Source of the DNA: Datisca glomerata
Lineage: Eukaryota; Streptophyta; Magnoliopsida; Cucurbitales; Datiscaceae
Reading direction: 5' to 3'
NCBI GenBank assembly: GCA_003255025.1
Contig: QANY01009435.1
Location: 62,001-126,000, forward strand
Length of the DNA: 64,000 nt
The notes beneath the pieces are model-generated. The model had not been told where the DNA came from. It saw nothing but the letters and a program-made list of their open reading frames with translations, and searched no databases. Position numbers and translations under genes: made by a program. Shown here in pieces: positions 23,766-35,906 of this stretch (position 1 is the first letter of the stretch; every line of letters begins with the position of its first letter).

Positions 23766-24736
23766 GATTCTGAATAAATAATCTTACATAAGTAGAATCG
23801 AAACCCAACTTATTTCAGTGAACAGGATCTCTCCAACTATTTATTTTTAACAAATGACGGGGAAAAAGTTTATAAAATGATCAAATACTAACATACAAAC
23901 GTCCTGAGGCTTTACTCAAGCTAATAATTACACAATAAAGCATGAGAAGCACGGTAATGGGACTAAACTCTCAAGCAAGAAGGTTAGCCACAGATACAGT
24001 TCCTCCACTTTCTGCCTTGGGATGTAGCGCCTGAGGCCATGGTTCTCAATACCAATTAACACCCACCCATCTTAGATAGGAAACAGAACATGAGACTTTT
24101 GGCCTGTGATATCTCACCACCACCCAGTTTCCAGAGCTGCTGATCGAAATCCTATATATATAAGATAGAATTGAGTCTACTCACTCGGAAAATGAACGAG
24201 AAAAGAGTAACATAAAGAAAAGGAATGGCAAAAAAGCAGTGGACATTACCTGCTTTAAAGGCTTTATAATATTTTAAGAGCTGGAATGTAACGTAATTAG
24301 TTCTGATTCTTGACTACCGTCCCCAGACATCCTTTTCTGAACCTGTTACAAGAAATATTTGCTCCTTTCATCAGGTTGATGGCAATCAGTAACCACGGCA
24401 ACTACAGAAAACTTCTGACACATACAGCACCTAATCTATGTGATGAAATCAAGTTCATGAAAAATCTTGATGAAGTCGTTACTTGTTGCTTTCACGCCAA
24501 TATACCAATTTCACTTAACAGTTCACTTGAGCAGCAAAAATACAAACATATTAGATAGGGACTTTCATGCATCAATACGTAACAAACCTATGATTTCAAA
24601 CATCAAGTCTTAGCAAAAGACTAACCAACAAACCAAGAAACTAAGCACTGCAAAACAAATTACCTGTACTATCAGGAAACAAGTAGTTAACAGCCCAGAT
24701 AATTAAAGAAATGAGATTCTAAACAACTGAATGCAC
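23766..24736. other. intergenic between convergent CYCLOPS and nMAT genes
   Basis: This probably contains the 3' UTR of the minus-strand maturase gene. The plus-strand frame 24310-24558 has no recognisable domain. No repeat was seen. Confidence 0.45.
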
Positions 24737-27602
24737 TCATTTCCAAGCACCAAAATCAACAGACTGAAGAGATATATGCCCCAGATATAAATCCTTCAGA
24801 TGTTGCTGACACAACCCGATCCTCCGCCTATTCAAGCTTGGATGAATACAACTTGAAAACCCTGTCTTCCACCCAGGAAACTTCTGCCTTTCCATGATAT
24901 GAAGAGTATAAACACTTGGTGCAGAGTATGAGCATCCCATGATAAAACAATTGCAAGGCCGTGACTGGCTTACCATCCTTGCTAGAGATAACAAACACAA
25001 GCCACTATTTGAAATTCCATACATTAATTCCTCATCATCATCAAAGGCTTCGGTGTTAGACATTTTATAATCTGTCTCTAGCTCTATTTCTTCGGTAGAG
25101 GGAATCTTACTCAGTTCTAAGTCAAATCGTTTTTCTATTTCTTTTTCATCCATACGATGCTTTGCAGCTAGTGTTCGAATGCAAGACATCCTAACTTGAT
25201 TGCAAATTAATTCTTTAACCTCATTAAAATTATCAAAATTACGGTACCATCTAAGCCAACGGGAAGCAACTCCTGAAAACCAGTCGATGATTTGAGAGTT
25301 ATCTTGTAAAATGAGCAGAGGTGACGTACAGGGGTAACCTTTAGATGTTGTTAATCGATATCGCAAGAAACGTTTTTTGATAGAGTTGACAGGAGCAATA
25401 ATCTGAGTCACAGAAAGAGGCTTGATAGTAGATTCACAGTTTGGTAAAAGAGCAGCAGTAGAAGCTGTCTCAGACGAAACATATTCTTCTACGTGCCTCT
25501 GAAGTTCATAGAAGGAGTCTCTTAATTCTTGTGGAAGGGCTGGTTCAACAACATATTTAGATAAGATAACTTCCTCACTCTCCGCTTCTCTCGCTTTAAC
25601 ATCTTGCATCCATATTTTCAATAGAACCTTGTACCAGTGATCAGTTTCCATCCCAGCTTTACGAAAACAGGAAATTTGAGTCAAAGCAGAGCTGCAGTTA
25701 GCCAAATGCTTGATCTCTGACTCTTTAACCTTCTTCAAACCATGACCAAGCCATTTTCTCCCTATTATGACCGTCCAGGCATTCCAAGCCTCCTGCTTTT
25801 GTAGAGCAAATAACTCAACCTTTTCCTTTAGCTTATGAACAGCTTTTGCAGTAGGACTTTCTTTTACATGTCTTCTAACCAAAGCACCAAGAAAGCGAAC
25901 TCCTTGAGGTGCTCCACATGGTAACATCTCTCCTTCATTATCAATATCCAAGTGCAAAGACTCCCTTAAGTAATTCAGTGTCTCAGACTTGAAACTATCA
26001 GCAATATCTTTAGAACCTGACACGGCAAAAAAAATTTCATCCATGAAGCGACAACAATGTACCCTTACACTAGATTTCTCCTCAATTGGGTGGTTGACAT
26101 GAATTTCTTTTAACTTTCTCCTAAACCACTTCCGCAGGTTTGAGTGTGACCCCTCTTGATCATCCAAACTGAAAGCTTCATATTTCATTGACAATCTGTA
26201 AAATTCACAATCGAAGAGGCTTAAATATATATTTATCAATATAGGAGAGAGCACTCCCTCCTGAGGAAGACCATGACCTTTTGGGTAACCCCCAAACTCT
26301 AAATTTATGACCTTGGCGTCAAACATGCTTTGCATAATAGCAAATAATTTGGGATCTACAATCTTGTCTTCCATAATTGAAATGAGTTGAGACAGAATAT
26401 ATGCATCCATCTTTTTGTTTATTTGTACTGTGAACCACCAATCAGGATTGGAAATCTCTTTGCTGATGTACTTTAATGCAGTTGAGTGGCCTCTACCACT
26501 TCGACAGCCATGGGAAATCTTGGAAAAGTGAGGCTTGTAAACAACTTCCAGAACTATTCTGATAGCCTCCTGAAGAACCTTCAAGTTTAGATTGGGTAGG
26601 ACAAGTACCTCCTTCCTTGAACCCTTTGTTGAGATAGAGAATGTATTGGAATGGACATCAAAACAACCATCAGAAAGTTCTTTGGCCATGGATTCAAATG
26701 AAACAGTGCAATCACGGGCTGCTACATCAATATTTGAATTAATCCTAACACAATCATAAGCTTCCTGGAGGGTACTAGGAATTGCAATCACGTTTTTCAT
26801 TAGGTCTCGGAACTTACCATTCCTGTAACTCGCCTTCACCTTCTTCTTAATCTGAAGTTGTAGGGACCTCTTGAACTCCATTCGACTGTTGACTCTTTTC
26901 ACATCAACATTAACAGACTCTTCAACAAGAAAGGCTAAGCTCTTTGCCAGTGTCGTTTTCCCCAACCTCTTGTCAGTGTCATCCTCAGATTCAGCAATAG
27001 AAGAATATTTTGCACAAGTTTGTCTCGCTTCAACATGTTTACCTGCTAGAAAGTTCTAAACGTTTAAAGTCAGTCAAGCGTCTCATAACTGGAAACGAAA
27101 ACCAACTTCCATTTATTTTCATGGCATTACCAACAAAATTTCATGCTTATTCTTCAGGGCAATCTTTAATACAGGTAGCACAATTTTATTGGAGCAAGAA
27201 ATTGGCAGTCCATCTCAAGAAAGAGATTCATCATAATTACATGGATTGGATTCTTATCAATATTCATAGCGTAACGACTTCAACTCATCCACGCTTCCTC
27301 GAGGAGATGTACAAAAGAGAAGGCTTCCAAAAAGATTCCTTCATAAATTTGAGAAAACAAACTAATATATGAACCTTTATGTAAGATATATGAAATAAGT
27401 TGATCTCAAATTCTCATAGACTCAAACTAATCACAGGTAAAGGGACATTTATACACTAAGAAGCAGCAAAAGATTAAGGAAACAAGGGATTACCAATATC
27501 AATGACAAAAGATGAATTGACTCTGCTGAGGCATATGCTCCGAAAAAAATAAACTTTGAGCAAGCTTGAACGGTGAAGTCTTTGCAACCCCAGAATGCGC
27601 AT
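24737..27602 (-). CDS. nuclear-encoded mitochondrial group II intron maturase (nMAT, type with C-terminal HNH-like domain)
   Basis: Two exons on the minus strand: 27602-27494 and 27042-24737, joined by a 451-bp phase-1 GT-AG intron, giving 804 residues. Exon 1 is short and begins MRILGLQRLHRSSLLKVYFF, arginine-rich with no acidic residue in its first ~34 residues: a mitochondrial presequence. An in-frame TGA lies upstream. The reverse-transcriptase domain follows (KPHFSKISHGCRSGRGHSTA; GLPQEGVLSPILINIYL, about residues 294-310). It is inactive: the motif-A Asp is replaced (VQINKKMD, ~243-249) and the YADD motif has become FMDE (369-372). The maturase/X region follows, and a C-terminal remnant of the HNH zinc region (HPSLNRRRIGLCQQHLKDLY). 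This layout matches plant nMAT3/nMAT4, which splice mitochondrial nad introns for complex I. I cannot say which of the two it is. Confidence 0.9.
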
Positions 27603-29870
27603 TGTTCTTAATCCTGGCAAAGTTCAATACTTGAAGTCTAACAAACTTAAACTACATTTTCTTTAGCTTTTCTCGAAGAAATCTACCAAAAGACCAGTAA
27701 CAGGGAGACTATCAGCTTAGGAACCAACACGGAGAATTTATTGTACGTAAGGTAGAAGATGAAGCTCATATCAACTCTGCCGTGGAAGCGAAACGATTGA
27801 AGAAGTGAAAAAAGTTAGTAGAGAGCCCATTCTGAAATATTCGTAAAACGTTGGGCTGTGTAGAATACTAACATATTTGGGCTTCTGGCCCTTGCTATTT
27901 TCGCGTTAATTTTTTTTTTAACTTTTCGTATGTGCGTCTACTGCTTAAAAAAAATCGTTGTAGGACTCAATTTATTTCCTCATTATTGTCTTAATTAAGT
28001 ACATGCTAAAACAGTTTCCTCTTTATTTATTTCCTCATTATTGTCTTCATTAATAAATATTATTAAGATTTAAAAGCTTATGAACAAAAACAAAATCCTG
28101 TTATTAAGCTTGAGTGGACTTGGAGTACGATTCATAATTAAATAATATTTTTTTTAAATAATTAATTAATACATATCGGGTAAAATTTGTTATTTTGAAA
28201 AAACAAAATCTTAATATATAGACTATTTTCATGGTAGTAAGTTATAAATTGGCCATAAAAAAATAGTAGTATATAAATTGTCATTTTCTTATTGGTGTGA
28301 TTTAGATTAATTGTCTAAAATGTCATTATCTTATTCATTATTAGTTGATTTTATTATTATTTTTTTAATCGGTGAAATCAGTTGACACGCCTAAGTTTTA
28401 GAGATTTTTAACGGAAGATTTGTTTATGATTTTAATTAAAAAAAATTTCTCAAATTCTCTCTCAAGTTTCATGCCTCTTTTCATCATCTGCAATAACATG
28501 TAAACAAAACAATAGCGATATTGTACTATTTAAGTTGTAAGGATTATATCTGAAAGTGATATTTCTGATTTTTAATTATAACATTGTACGATGAGAAAGT
28601 TACTGAACTTATATTCAAAATGGGATATAGACAAAATTCACTATGGCTATAACTTTTATTTACATGTTTTAAGATAATCTCAAACAAGCGGAGATCAACA
28701 CCGCTGTGCAATGTAAATATAAATGTATAATATGTTAATATATTATCTACAAAATGGAAATATAAATGTAGAATATGTTTATATGTTATTAACAAAATGT
28801 ACAATATGTAAGACATGACAGAAAGCATAAACCTGAAGATTTTATTAACATAAAACCATACATACTCACATTATTAATAAGATCAATGTTTTGATTTCTT
28901 AAAACGTCTTGTCTTAACATGTGTTTTACCTTAACTTTAATTCCAATTGAAAAATAAAATAAAAAACATAAAACCTGATATTTACTTTAACATATAATTT
29001 AGACATTTTCTCGTTAACATAAACATTTCTTTTCTTTTAATGTATTATCAAAACATGAAAACTAATATGAAAATTAGAGAGAATGATTCACACGGATCGA
29101 TCTGATTAGAGGTATTAACATGAATCGATCTTAATTGAATTCGCGAATTGAAAAGTTTCATTAGTAATAGTCTTATTGAAAAGCGACAAAATAATTAACC
29201 CACATTTTTTAAACCCGTATGATTCTTAAAACAAAAGTTATATCCTTGTCATTTTTAAAATACGTAACAAATTTCAAATTTCTTCGGTAGTTTATCAAGA
29301 AGTTAATGAGAGCTTATGAACCTTCAAAATTGGTGAGAAGTTATTGAGCATGGATAAATTGGTAACAAATTTCACTTTAACTTTGTCACATCTTCAAACC
29401 TCTGCTTCGATGGTGGTGGATGGCGATGAACGAGGAAGATTTATGGTGAATCATGGATAGTTGAATGAATTTGTTAGGAATGATGTTTTTAGAGTGATTT
29501 TATGTAAAAAAAATTACGGTGATTGACGGTGAATAAAGTGAGTCATTTTAAGAATAAAAATAATTATTTAAAGATGTGATAGAGTTAAAGTGGATGAAAT
29601 TCATTTACCGAACTTCAGAGCAAGTGTGATTTGATTGACATAACATTTTGGGAAATTTCTAAATTTTGTAGAATTTGCTTTAATAATTGAGCTATTTTTG
29701 TTTGAAATATTTTAGGCTATATATTATTAACTTATCATCAATGTAGGACTAAACTTGTCATTCTCCAAAAAAAAAAAGCTACAAAAGCCCAAAATGAACA
29801 TTCAACTGTTCCCCGCTCAAATTTTGGCTCTTCGCTCCCTTTTCTTTTTCTTTAGGGTTTTAAGTTCATT

Positions 29871-29871
<1 letters not shown>
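27603..29871. other. intergenic between divergent nMAT and RPA1 genes
   Basis: AT-rich DNA with the presumed nMAT promoter (27.6-27.9 kb) and the RPA1 promoter near 29.7-29.87 kb. The frame 28544-28828 (-) is AT-driven and has no domain. No clear transposon was recognised. Confidence 0.45.

Positions 29872-29915
<44 letters not shown>
29872..29915 (+). repeat. (CT)22 microsatellite in the RPA1 leader region
   Basis: Twenty-two uninterrupted CT units lie about 90 bp before the RPA1 ATG, probably in the 5' UTR or core promoter. Such pyrimidine stretches are common in plant leaders and bind GAGA-type BPC factors; length variation between individuals is likely. The minus-strand frame over it is an artefact. 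Confidence 0.9.
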
Positions 29916-29919
<4 letters not shown>

Positions 29920-30004
29920 CAGTTGGAGTCATCTCCAAAATCGCAACGATTAGCATTTCGAGGCACTTCTCTTTTCCTTCCAGTGACACTCAGTTTGCCC
30001 GGAA

Positions 30005-33000
30005 ATGATGACAGCGGCAACGGGGGCTATCAAACTTACGGAGGGAGCAGTCATGGTAATATGCAAGGGGGAGTTGGCCGCGGAGAAATTTCAGCCTTTT
30101 GTGCAAGTGGTTGACCTCAAGGCAGTGAACACTCAGGCGCATCACAGCAGCACCGAGAGGTTTAGGCTCTTGCTTTCGGATGGGACACATTACCAACAAG
30201 GTATGCTGGGTACGCAATTGAATGGATTGGTTAAGTCCGGAAAGTTGCAGAAAGGCTCCATCGTCCAGTTGCGGGAATACGTGTGTAATCCCATCCAAGA
30301 TCGCCTGTTAGTCTCTTCTTCCTTTGTCTAGATCAGTTGCACTTTCCAATTATCATGGCTTGAAATTTTTAATTTTGATGGTTTTCTGGAGTTCGGTGCT
30401 TGTTTTGGGCAAACAATAAGGTTTATGTCACCATTCAGGAAAGACCCTTTGAAAATTAACAAATCATTTACGTGTTTCCTCTGGTTAAATTATCTTTCAT
30501 GTTATTTAATTCTTATCAAGTTTGGTTTTTGCTAGTTTTATGTCACTTAATTTATCGTAGCCACTGCGTGTTCAAGTTCAGTAACTTCAACAAAATATGT
30601 TATCTTAGTGCTGATTGCTAGCACGCCTTATCATGAAATACTTATATGCAGCTACTCCTCAAGAATGTGATATGCCTAAGAATTTCCTTACTGCTTCATG
30701 TGAATTTCTGTTTAGATGTTTCTTTTGTTATCAACTAAGAAAATTGCTGTTTGATGTGTTAAAGTGGCCTTTCCATAAATTTTTTCATTAATTGAACTGT
30801 TGGACTGATTACATAATTCACTCTTAGTTCTCAGTTTTTTGAAAATTATATCTTAAACATTCAAGCATTGATCATGAACAGAAATATATAAACCATTGTT
30901 TTTAGAACCTATGCTGTGGCTATTAAAAAGACTTGCTTCAGTGTTTTAAAGTCTGCACGTGCCATTTATTTGCCTCTGTTTGTAATTTTCTTGTTCGGTT
31001 TCATAGTATTTGATACTTTTTTTGCTCTGCTACCGCAGGATAATTATCGTCATTGAAATGGATTTGATAGTAGAACAATGTGGTATAATTGGAGAACCTG
31101 TTTCAGCACCAAGATTGGTACCAGGAGCTGTCAGCGGGAATACACAATCCTTTGGTGGTCCTTCAGCTGCCAGTGGCACGGCTAAAACACCAAATGTTGC
31201 TGGAGCAACTCTTGAACAAGCACGAATGAACCAATCCCGTGGTAGTTCCTTTAACAATTCTACTTCTGGAAGATTTGATGCTCCGAATGCTCCTTCTCCA
31301 CACGCTAAATCAGAGCCCGTGTCTAGGTTTCATGGCTCAGCAACTTTGAGCAGACCACATTCTGATCAGAGGATGGATGTTCCCCGGCCGCCTTTCAATA
31401 CTTATGCTCAGCAGCCTCAATTGCCATATCAGCAGCCGCCTTCTATGTACCTCAATAGAGGACCGGTGGCAAAAAATGAAGCTCCCCCAAGGTTAATACC
31501 AATTGCTGCTTTGAATCCCTACCAGGGCAGGTGGACAATCAAGGCTCGAGTCACAGCAAAAGGAGAACTTAGATTTTATAATAATCCTCGTGGAGATGGG
31601 AAAGTTTTCTCGTTTGATCTTCTTGATTCTGATGGTGGAGAAATCCGTGTAACCTGCTTCAATACTGTGGCTGATCAGTTCTACAATCAAGTTGAAGCTG
31701 GTAAGGTCTATATGATATCCAAGGGAAGTTTGAAACCTGCTCAAAAGAATTTTAACCACCTCAACAATGATCTTGAGATTTTTCTAGATAACACATCAAC
31801 AGTTCAGCCGTGCTCTGAGGATGACACATCAATTCCCCAACAGCAATTTCATTTTCGTCCTATAGGTGATATTGAGAGCATTGATAACAACAGCATTGTG
31901 GATATAATTGGTGTGGTTTTCTTTATCAGCCCTGCAGCTTCTATAATGAGAAAGAATGGCACTGAGACTCAGAAGAGGTCCCTTCAGTTGAAAGACATGT
32001 CTGGCCGAAGTGTGGAGTTGACTCTGTGGGGGAACTTTTGCCATGCAGAAGGACAAAGTCTGCAGAACATGTGTGATTCTGGGGCGTTTCCAGTTTTGGC
32101 TGTAAAATCTGGTAGAGTCAGTGACTTCAATGGCAAGGCATTGGGGACTATATCTACCAGTCAGCTTTTCATAGAGCCAGATTTCCCAGAGGCTCACAGA
32201 CTGAGGGAGTGGTTTGAGAAGGAAGGGCGGAACTCCTCAGCGATATCTATTTCGAGGGAGCTTTCGAGTGTGGGTCGAACAGATATCCGTAAGACTCTAT
32301 CCCAGATTAAAGATGAGAGGCTAGGGACTTCTGAAAAACCAGATTGGATAACAGTAGCAGCAACGATTTCATTTATAAAGGTTGATAACTTCTGCTACAC
32401 AGCATGTCCTATCATGATTGGGGACCGCCAATGCAACAAAAAGGTCACGAATAATGGAGATGGGAAATGGCGCTGTGATAGGTGCGACCAGACAATCAAC
32501 GAATGTGACTACAGGTATATACTCCAGCTCCAGATACAGGATCATACTGGCTTAACATGGGTAACTGCATTTCAAGAAACTGGGGAGGAGATAATCGGTA
32601 TACCTGCAAAGAATTTGTATTTTTTAAAATATGAAGAGCAGGATGATGAAAAGTTTGCAGAAATCATACGGAAGGTTCTTTTTACAAAATTCACTTTTAA
32701 GTTGAAAGTTAAGGAAGAGACATTCAGTGATGAACAGCGTGTAAAGTCGACGGTAGTCAAGGCAGAGAAGGTGATTTTTTCATCTGAGTCCAGATTTCTG
32801 TTGGATTTGATGGATAAGTTAAGAGCAGAGAGTTCTGGTTCTTTTGCCTCAAAGTCAGAAAGTATTGTAAATGACCCTGGAACCTATCACTCGAGAGTTG
32901 AGAACGTCAGTAAACTGACTGTGCCTGTTCATTCCTCGGGCTATAGTAATGTTGGTAGAGTATATAACACACCAGCAAATAGTGTGGGCCAGTTTGGAAA

Positions 33001-33289
33001 CCAGTATAACAGTACCAAGCTTCCTGGAATTGATGGTACTAATACTTATCCATATTGTAACAGCTGTGGGAGTGCTGGTCATAGCCCTGCCAATTGCCCA
33101 AGTATCATGAATAGTCCTGGAAAGACAATTGGAGGCATTTATTCTGGTAGCAATTATGCTTCCGTGTCGACCGGTGCTACTGGCGAGTGCTTTAAATGTC
33201 ATCAGACTGGTCACTGGGCAAGAGATTGTCCTGGATTGGGCACCGTCCCTCTAGCGTCCTATGGCAGTGGATTTGCCGCTAGGAGATAA
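30005..33289 (+). CDS. RPA1C: replication protein A 70-kDa DNA-binding subunit, C/E type with CCHC zinc knuckles
   Basis: Two exons, 30005-30306 and 31039-33289, with a 732-bp phase-2 GT-AG intron, give 850 residues (Arabidopsis RPA1C is about 853 from memory). Order: N-terminal OB fold for protein contacts (MMTAATGAIKLTEGAV... YVCNPIQDRL), a Ser/Gly/Pro/Gln-rich linker, DNA-binding OB folds A and B (from LIPIAALNPYQGRWTIKARV; YMISKGSLKPAQKNF), and DBD-C with its four-Cys zinc ribbon (CPIMIGDRQCNKK, CDRC). Two zinc knuckles end the protein, CNSCGSAGHSPANC and CFKCHQTGHWARDC, both C-x2-C-x4-H-x4-C. RPA binds single-stranded DNA as a trimer; plant C/E-type subunits act mainly in damage repair and recombination. 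The position next to CLPP4 supports orthology to RPA1C. Two ATGs lie in tandem at 30005 and 30008. Confidence 0.93.
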
Positions 33290-34242
33290 GAGGATATATG
33301 CATAAGCATGATTTTGATGATCTCAGAAAATATAACAGGAGTTAAAGGCTAGGGAGATTGTACAAAATGGGGAACTTTCTGTTAAGAATCTTGTCCATTT
33401 CCTAGATGATGGAACTGGTTTTTGGTTTGCTGTCTGGTGGTTATTGAATTTTCCTTGTACAGCAAACATATATGGAAATATGATTAGCGTGTGTAAATTG
33501 GGAGGGAAGGTTTTAGCTAAATAGTAAATTAGGGGCAAGATGACGACTTATTCCTGTAATATGCATGTTTCTTTTATGTCTTTTGCTTGAAGTTTTTTAT
33601 TTAAGGTATTTGAGTGGTACTAGTCTGACCGGGGAAGCCTGATGAAGATGTCACATGCCTTAGAAAGGCATTGTAGTTGGTTTTTTGTCAATGAAACAAT
33701 AACATGGTGTTTATGCTCCAGTCATCTATCCTTTACCTCAACTGTTGATGGGCTTCAAATTGAAAATCTCTTGGACAATATACCATGTTTCGATCCTAAT
33801 TTTCTGCAACACTTTTTGTGTAATAAGATGTGGCTTCAGCAACACATGCATCAGATTCACGGTTTAGAATGAATTGAATTTTAACTCCAACTCATGATTT
33901 TTCACGTTTCAACACGTTTTAAAATAAATATTTAAACTCTCTAAACAGGAGAAGCAAATGAGTAAATTGGAAAACGTCAATCTGAGCACAGTTAAATGTT
34001 ATCAACTGAATTTCCTCCATCGAACAGGAGATGTATAACATTCGTGAGCAAAATATCTAAAATAATATTATTGAGGAAATCAGTCTTTGCGTTAACATTC
34101 ATTGACAAAGATTTCGTAAATTTTTAATTTTCAATGTGAAATATCGTAATGCAAATATCCAAATCTTCCATCTCTTCCTTTTCCAACCAATTTTTAATTC
34201 ACAGTTCATGGATTAGTCCTTGTAACTACTACCACTCTGATA
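33290..34242. other. intergenic between convergent RPA1 and membrane-protein genes
   Basis: This holds the 3' UTRs of both genes. The frame 33642-33872 shows no domain. Nothing else was seen. Confidence 0.45.
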
Positions 34243-35906
34243 TCAGAAACACACATTTGCCGGTGAAGTTGTTGGCCGGTGATCCTTGATCGGAGGAGAA
34301 TCAAACCTCATTCTCTCTGCGCCACAGTGGTCACCAAACCCATCAATCTGGCCAGAACTAGTAACCGAATTTGCAATGTCTTTTTGTAAGTTCACCTGTC
34401 CTTTTTCAGCTCCTGCTTTCAGCCGGACTCTCTCAGCTCTTGACCCAATTATCTGGCCTAATATAGAAGCAGCTATTGTCAAAGCCATTGCTGTTTTAGG
34501 CATCAACACAGACTTCCTAAGCATTGCAATGAACGGCACAACTGCATGAACTGCAGCAAACCATGACAGCGAGAACTTTGGAGTATGCTCTCTCCATACA
34601 CCCAAAGGTACGTTAACTGTCATGCCCAATGCTGCTATAACAAGCATTTTTGAAGGTAGTGGCTGAGGACACAAGTTCTTTACAAGTGCTGTCCTTGCAA
34701 GAGCCGCCCTTGCAGCAACTATTGCTGGTGGACATCTAAGCTTCAATCCTGGTGGTGGCTGAAGAGCTATTGCAACAAGCGGGAGGACTTGGCTCACCGC
34801 TCTGTATGACTTGGCAATTGGGCAGTTTCCTGTTTCTAACCATTCGTTTCCCATTGCTTCGTGTTTTGATGATTTTTCTTTCTGGAAGAAAATAAACAAA
34901 TATTGGGATTTGGATCAATCTAGGATTCCAATTATTATCTACGAACCATGGTTCTGATTCAGATGCACATTTAGCAGTTTACAAGTAGATTTTTTTTCTG
35001 GAGAAGAAGTTTTCTAGTAGATTATGCAAACATCATCGCATCCCTAATGTATATCTTAAACTTTACATTAAATGATTGCCTTCAAGCAAAATTTAAGGTG
35101 TTCTTTTCTTTTCTATCTCAACGTGATAAGATAAACGGATCCCGCAAAGCAGATATTCCATTACTTATACTTTGTTCCCAATCCCATAGGATGTTAGACC
35201 GCACGACAATTTTTTTCCGAAAATTGCATGTTCGTCGCATGATAAAATCTTTTTCGTTAGGCAAACACAAAAGACAAGAACGTCTACCTGAGAAGAGCGT
35301 TCACTTTTGCTGGATGAATCAGGCTTCTGCTTCCATTTATCAGACAACTATCGAAGCTGAAGGGCCCTCCCGGTCCAAATGCTGATAGGCTAATGGTGGC
35401 AACTTTTGATGCCAAAGGATTGAAATGAGGTGTAAGCTCAGACTTTGGAGTTCTACATTGAAAATTGGAACCTCCTGAGAGCGGAACAACTCCGTTCTTC
35501 CCATGAAACAGCTTAAATGCCATGTCAAAACTTGGACCATCCTCGAAAATTGGACCTTTAGCTCCTCCTTTTACCTGATAATCTCAGCCAAATACAAATC
35601 AGACACTTCTTTTCTTTTATATAAGCCAAATTATTACTTGCACAACAATGAAAATGACCAACAAGCTAAAAAAATATTTTTTTTTGGGGGGGGGGGGGGG
35701 GGGGGGNNNNNNNNNNGGGGGGGGGGGGGGTGTGGAGGATATGGTGTGGGGCGACAACTTACGGGAATGGAGAAATTAATGGAAGAGAAGGAAAAGGAAG
35801 TTGGTTTAATGATATTGATTAGGAAAGGACATCTCTGAATGTCCTTCTTATCAAAGCCACACTCCGCTACCTCCTCCTCTTTCATCCCCTTGAGGAAAAA
35901 TTCCAT
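34243..35906 (-). CDS. conserved plant membrane protein of unknown function, with a 1-bp frameshift in exon 2
   Basis: Three minus-strand exons: 35906-35763 (MEFFLKGMKEEEVAECGFDK...), 35574-35288 (VKGGAKGPIFEDGPSFDMAF... to SERSSQ) and 34881-34243. Exon 1 and exon 3 are phase 0, but exon 2 is 287 bp, one base short of a multiple of three. Its first part (to GPGGPFSFDS) and second part (SDKWKQKPDSSSKSERSSQ) lie in different frames, the break falling at about 35345-35355 in a short T run. One base missing there would explain it; read literally, the protein ends after about 158 residues instead of ~356. Exon 3 has three or so hydrophobic segments (SKMLVIAALGMTVNVPLGVW; FSLSWFAAVHAVVPFIAML; TAMALTIAASILGQIIGS). 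Its place after RPA1C resembles Arabidopsis At5g45410/At4g25030 (from memory). Function is unknown to me. Confidence 0.7.
35686..35730. other. assembly gap (10 N) inside a poly-G run
   Basis: Twenty-one G, ten N, then fourteen G. It lies in intron 1 of the minus-strand membrane-protein gene. The homopolymer probably defeated sequencing, and base calls close by are therefore less reliable. Confidence 0.95.

Noticed and set aside
26965..26965. Start of the maturase at this position
   Set aside because: The codon is TTG, not ATG; the frame continues upstream to a splice acceptor at 27042 and a presequence exon at 27602-27494.
26871..27372. Plus-strand frames opposite the nMAT 5' part
   Set aside because: No domain, and they overlap the well-supported minus-strand gene and its intron.
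31010..31038. RPA1 second exon starting as an independent gene at 31010
   Set aside because: Those bases are intron; the acceptor at 31038 joins in phase with the exon ending at 30306 to complete the N-terminal OB fold.
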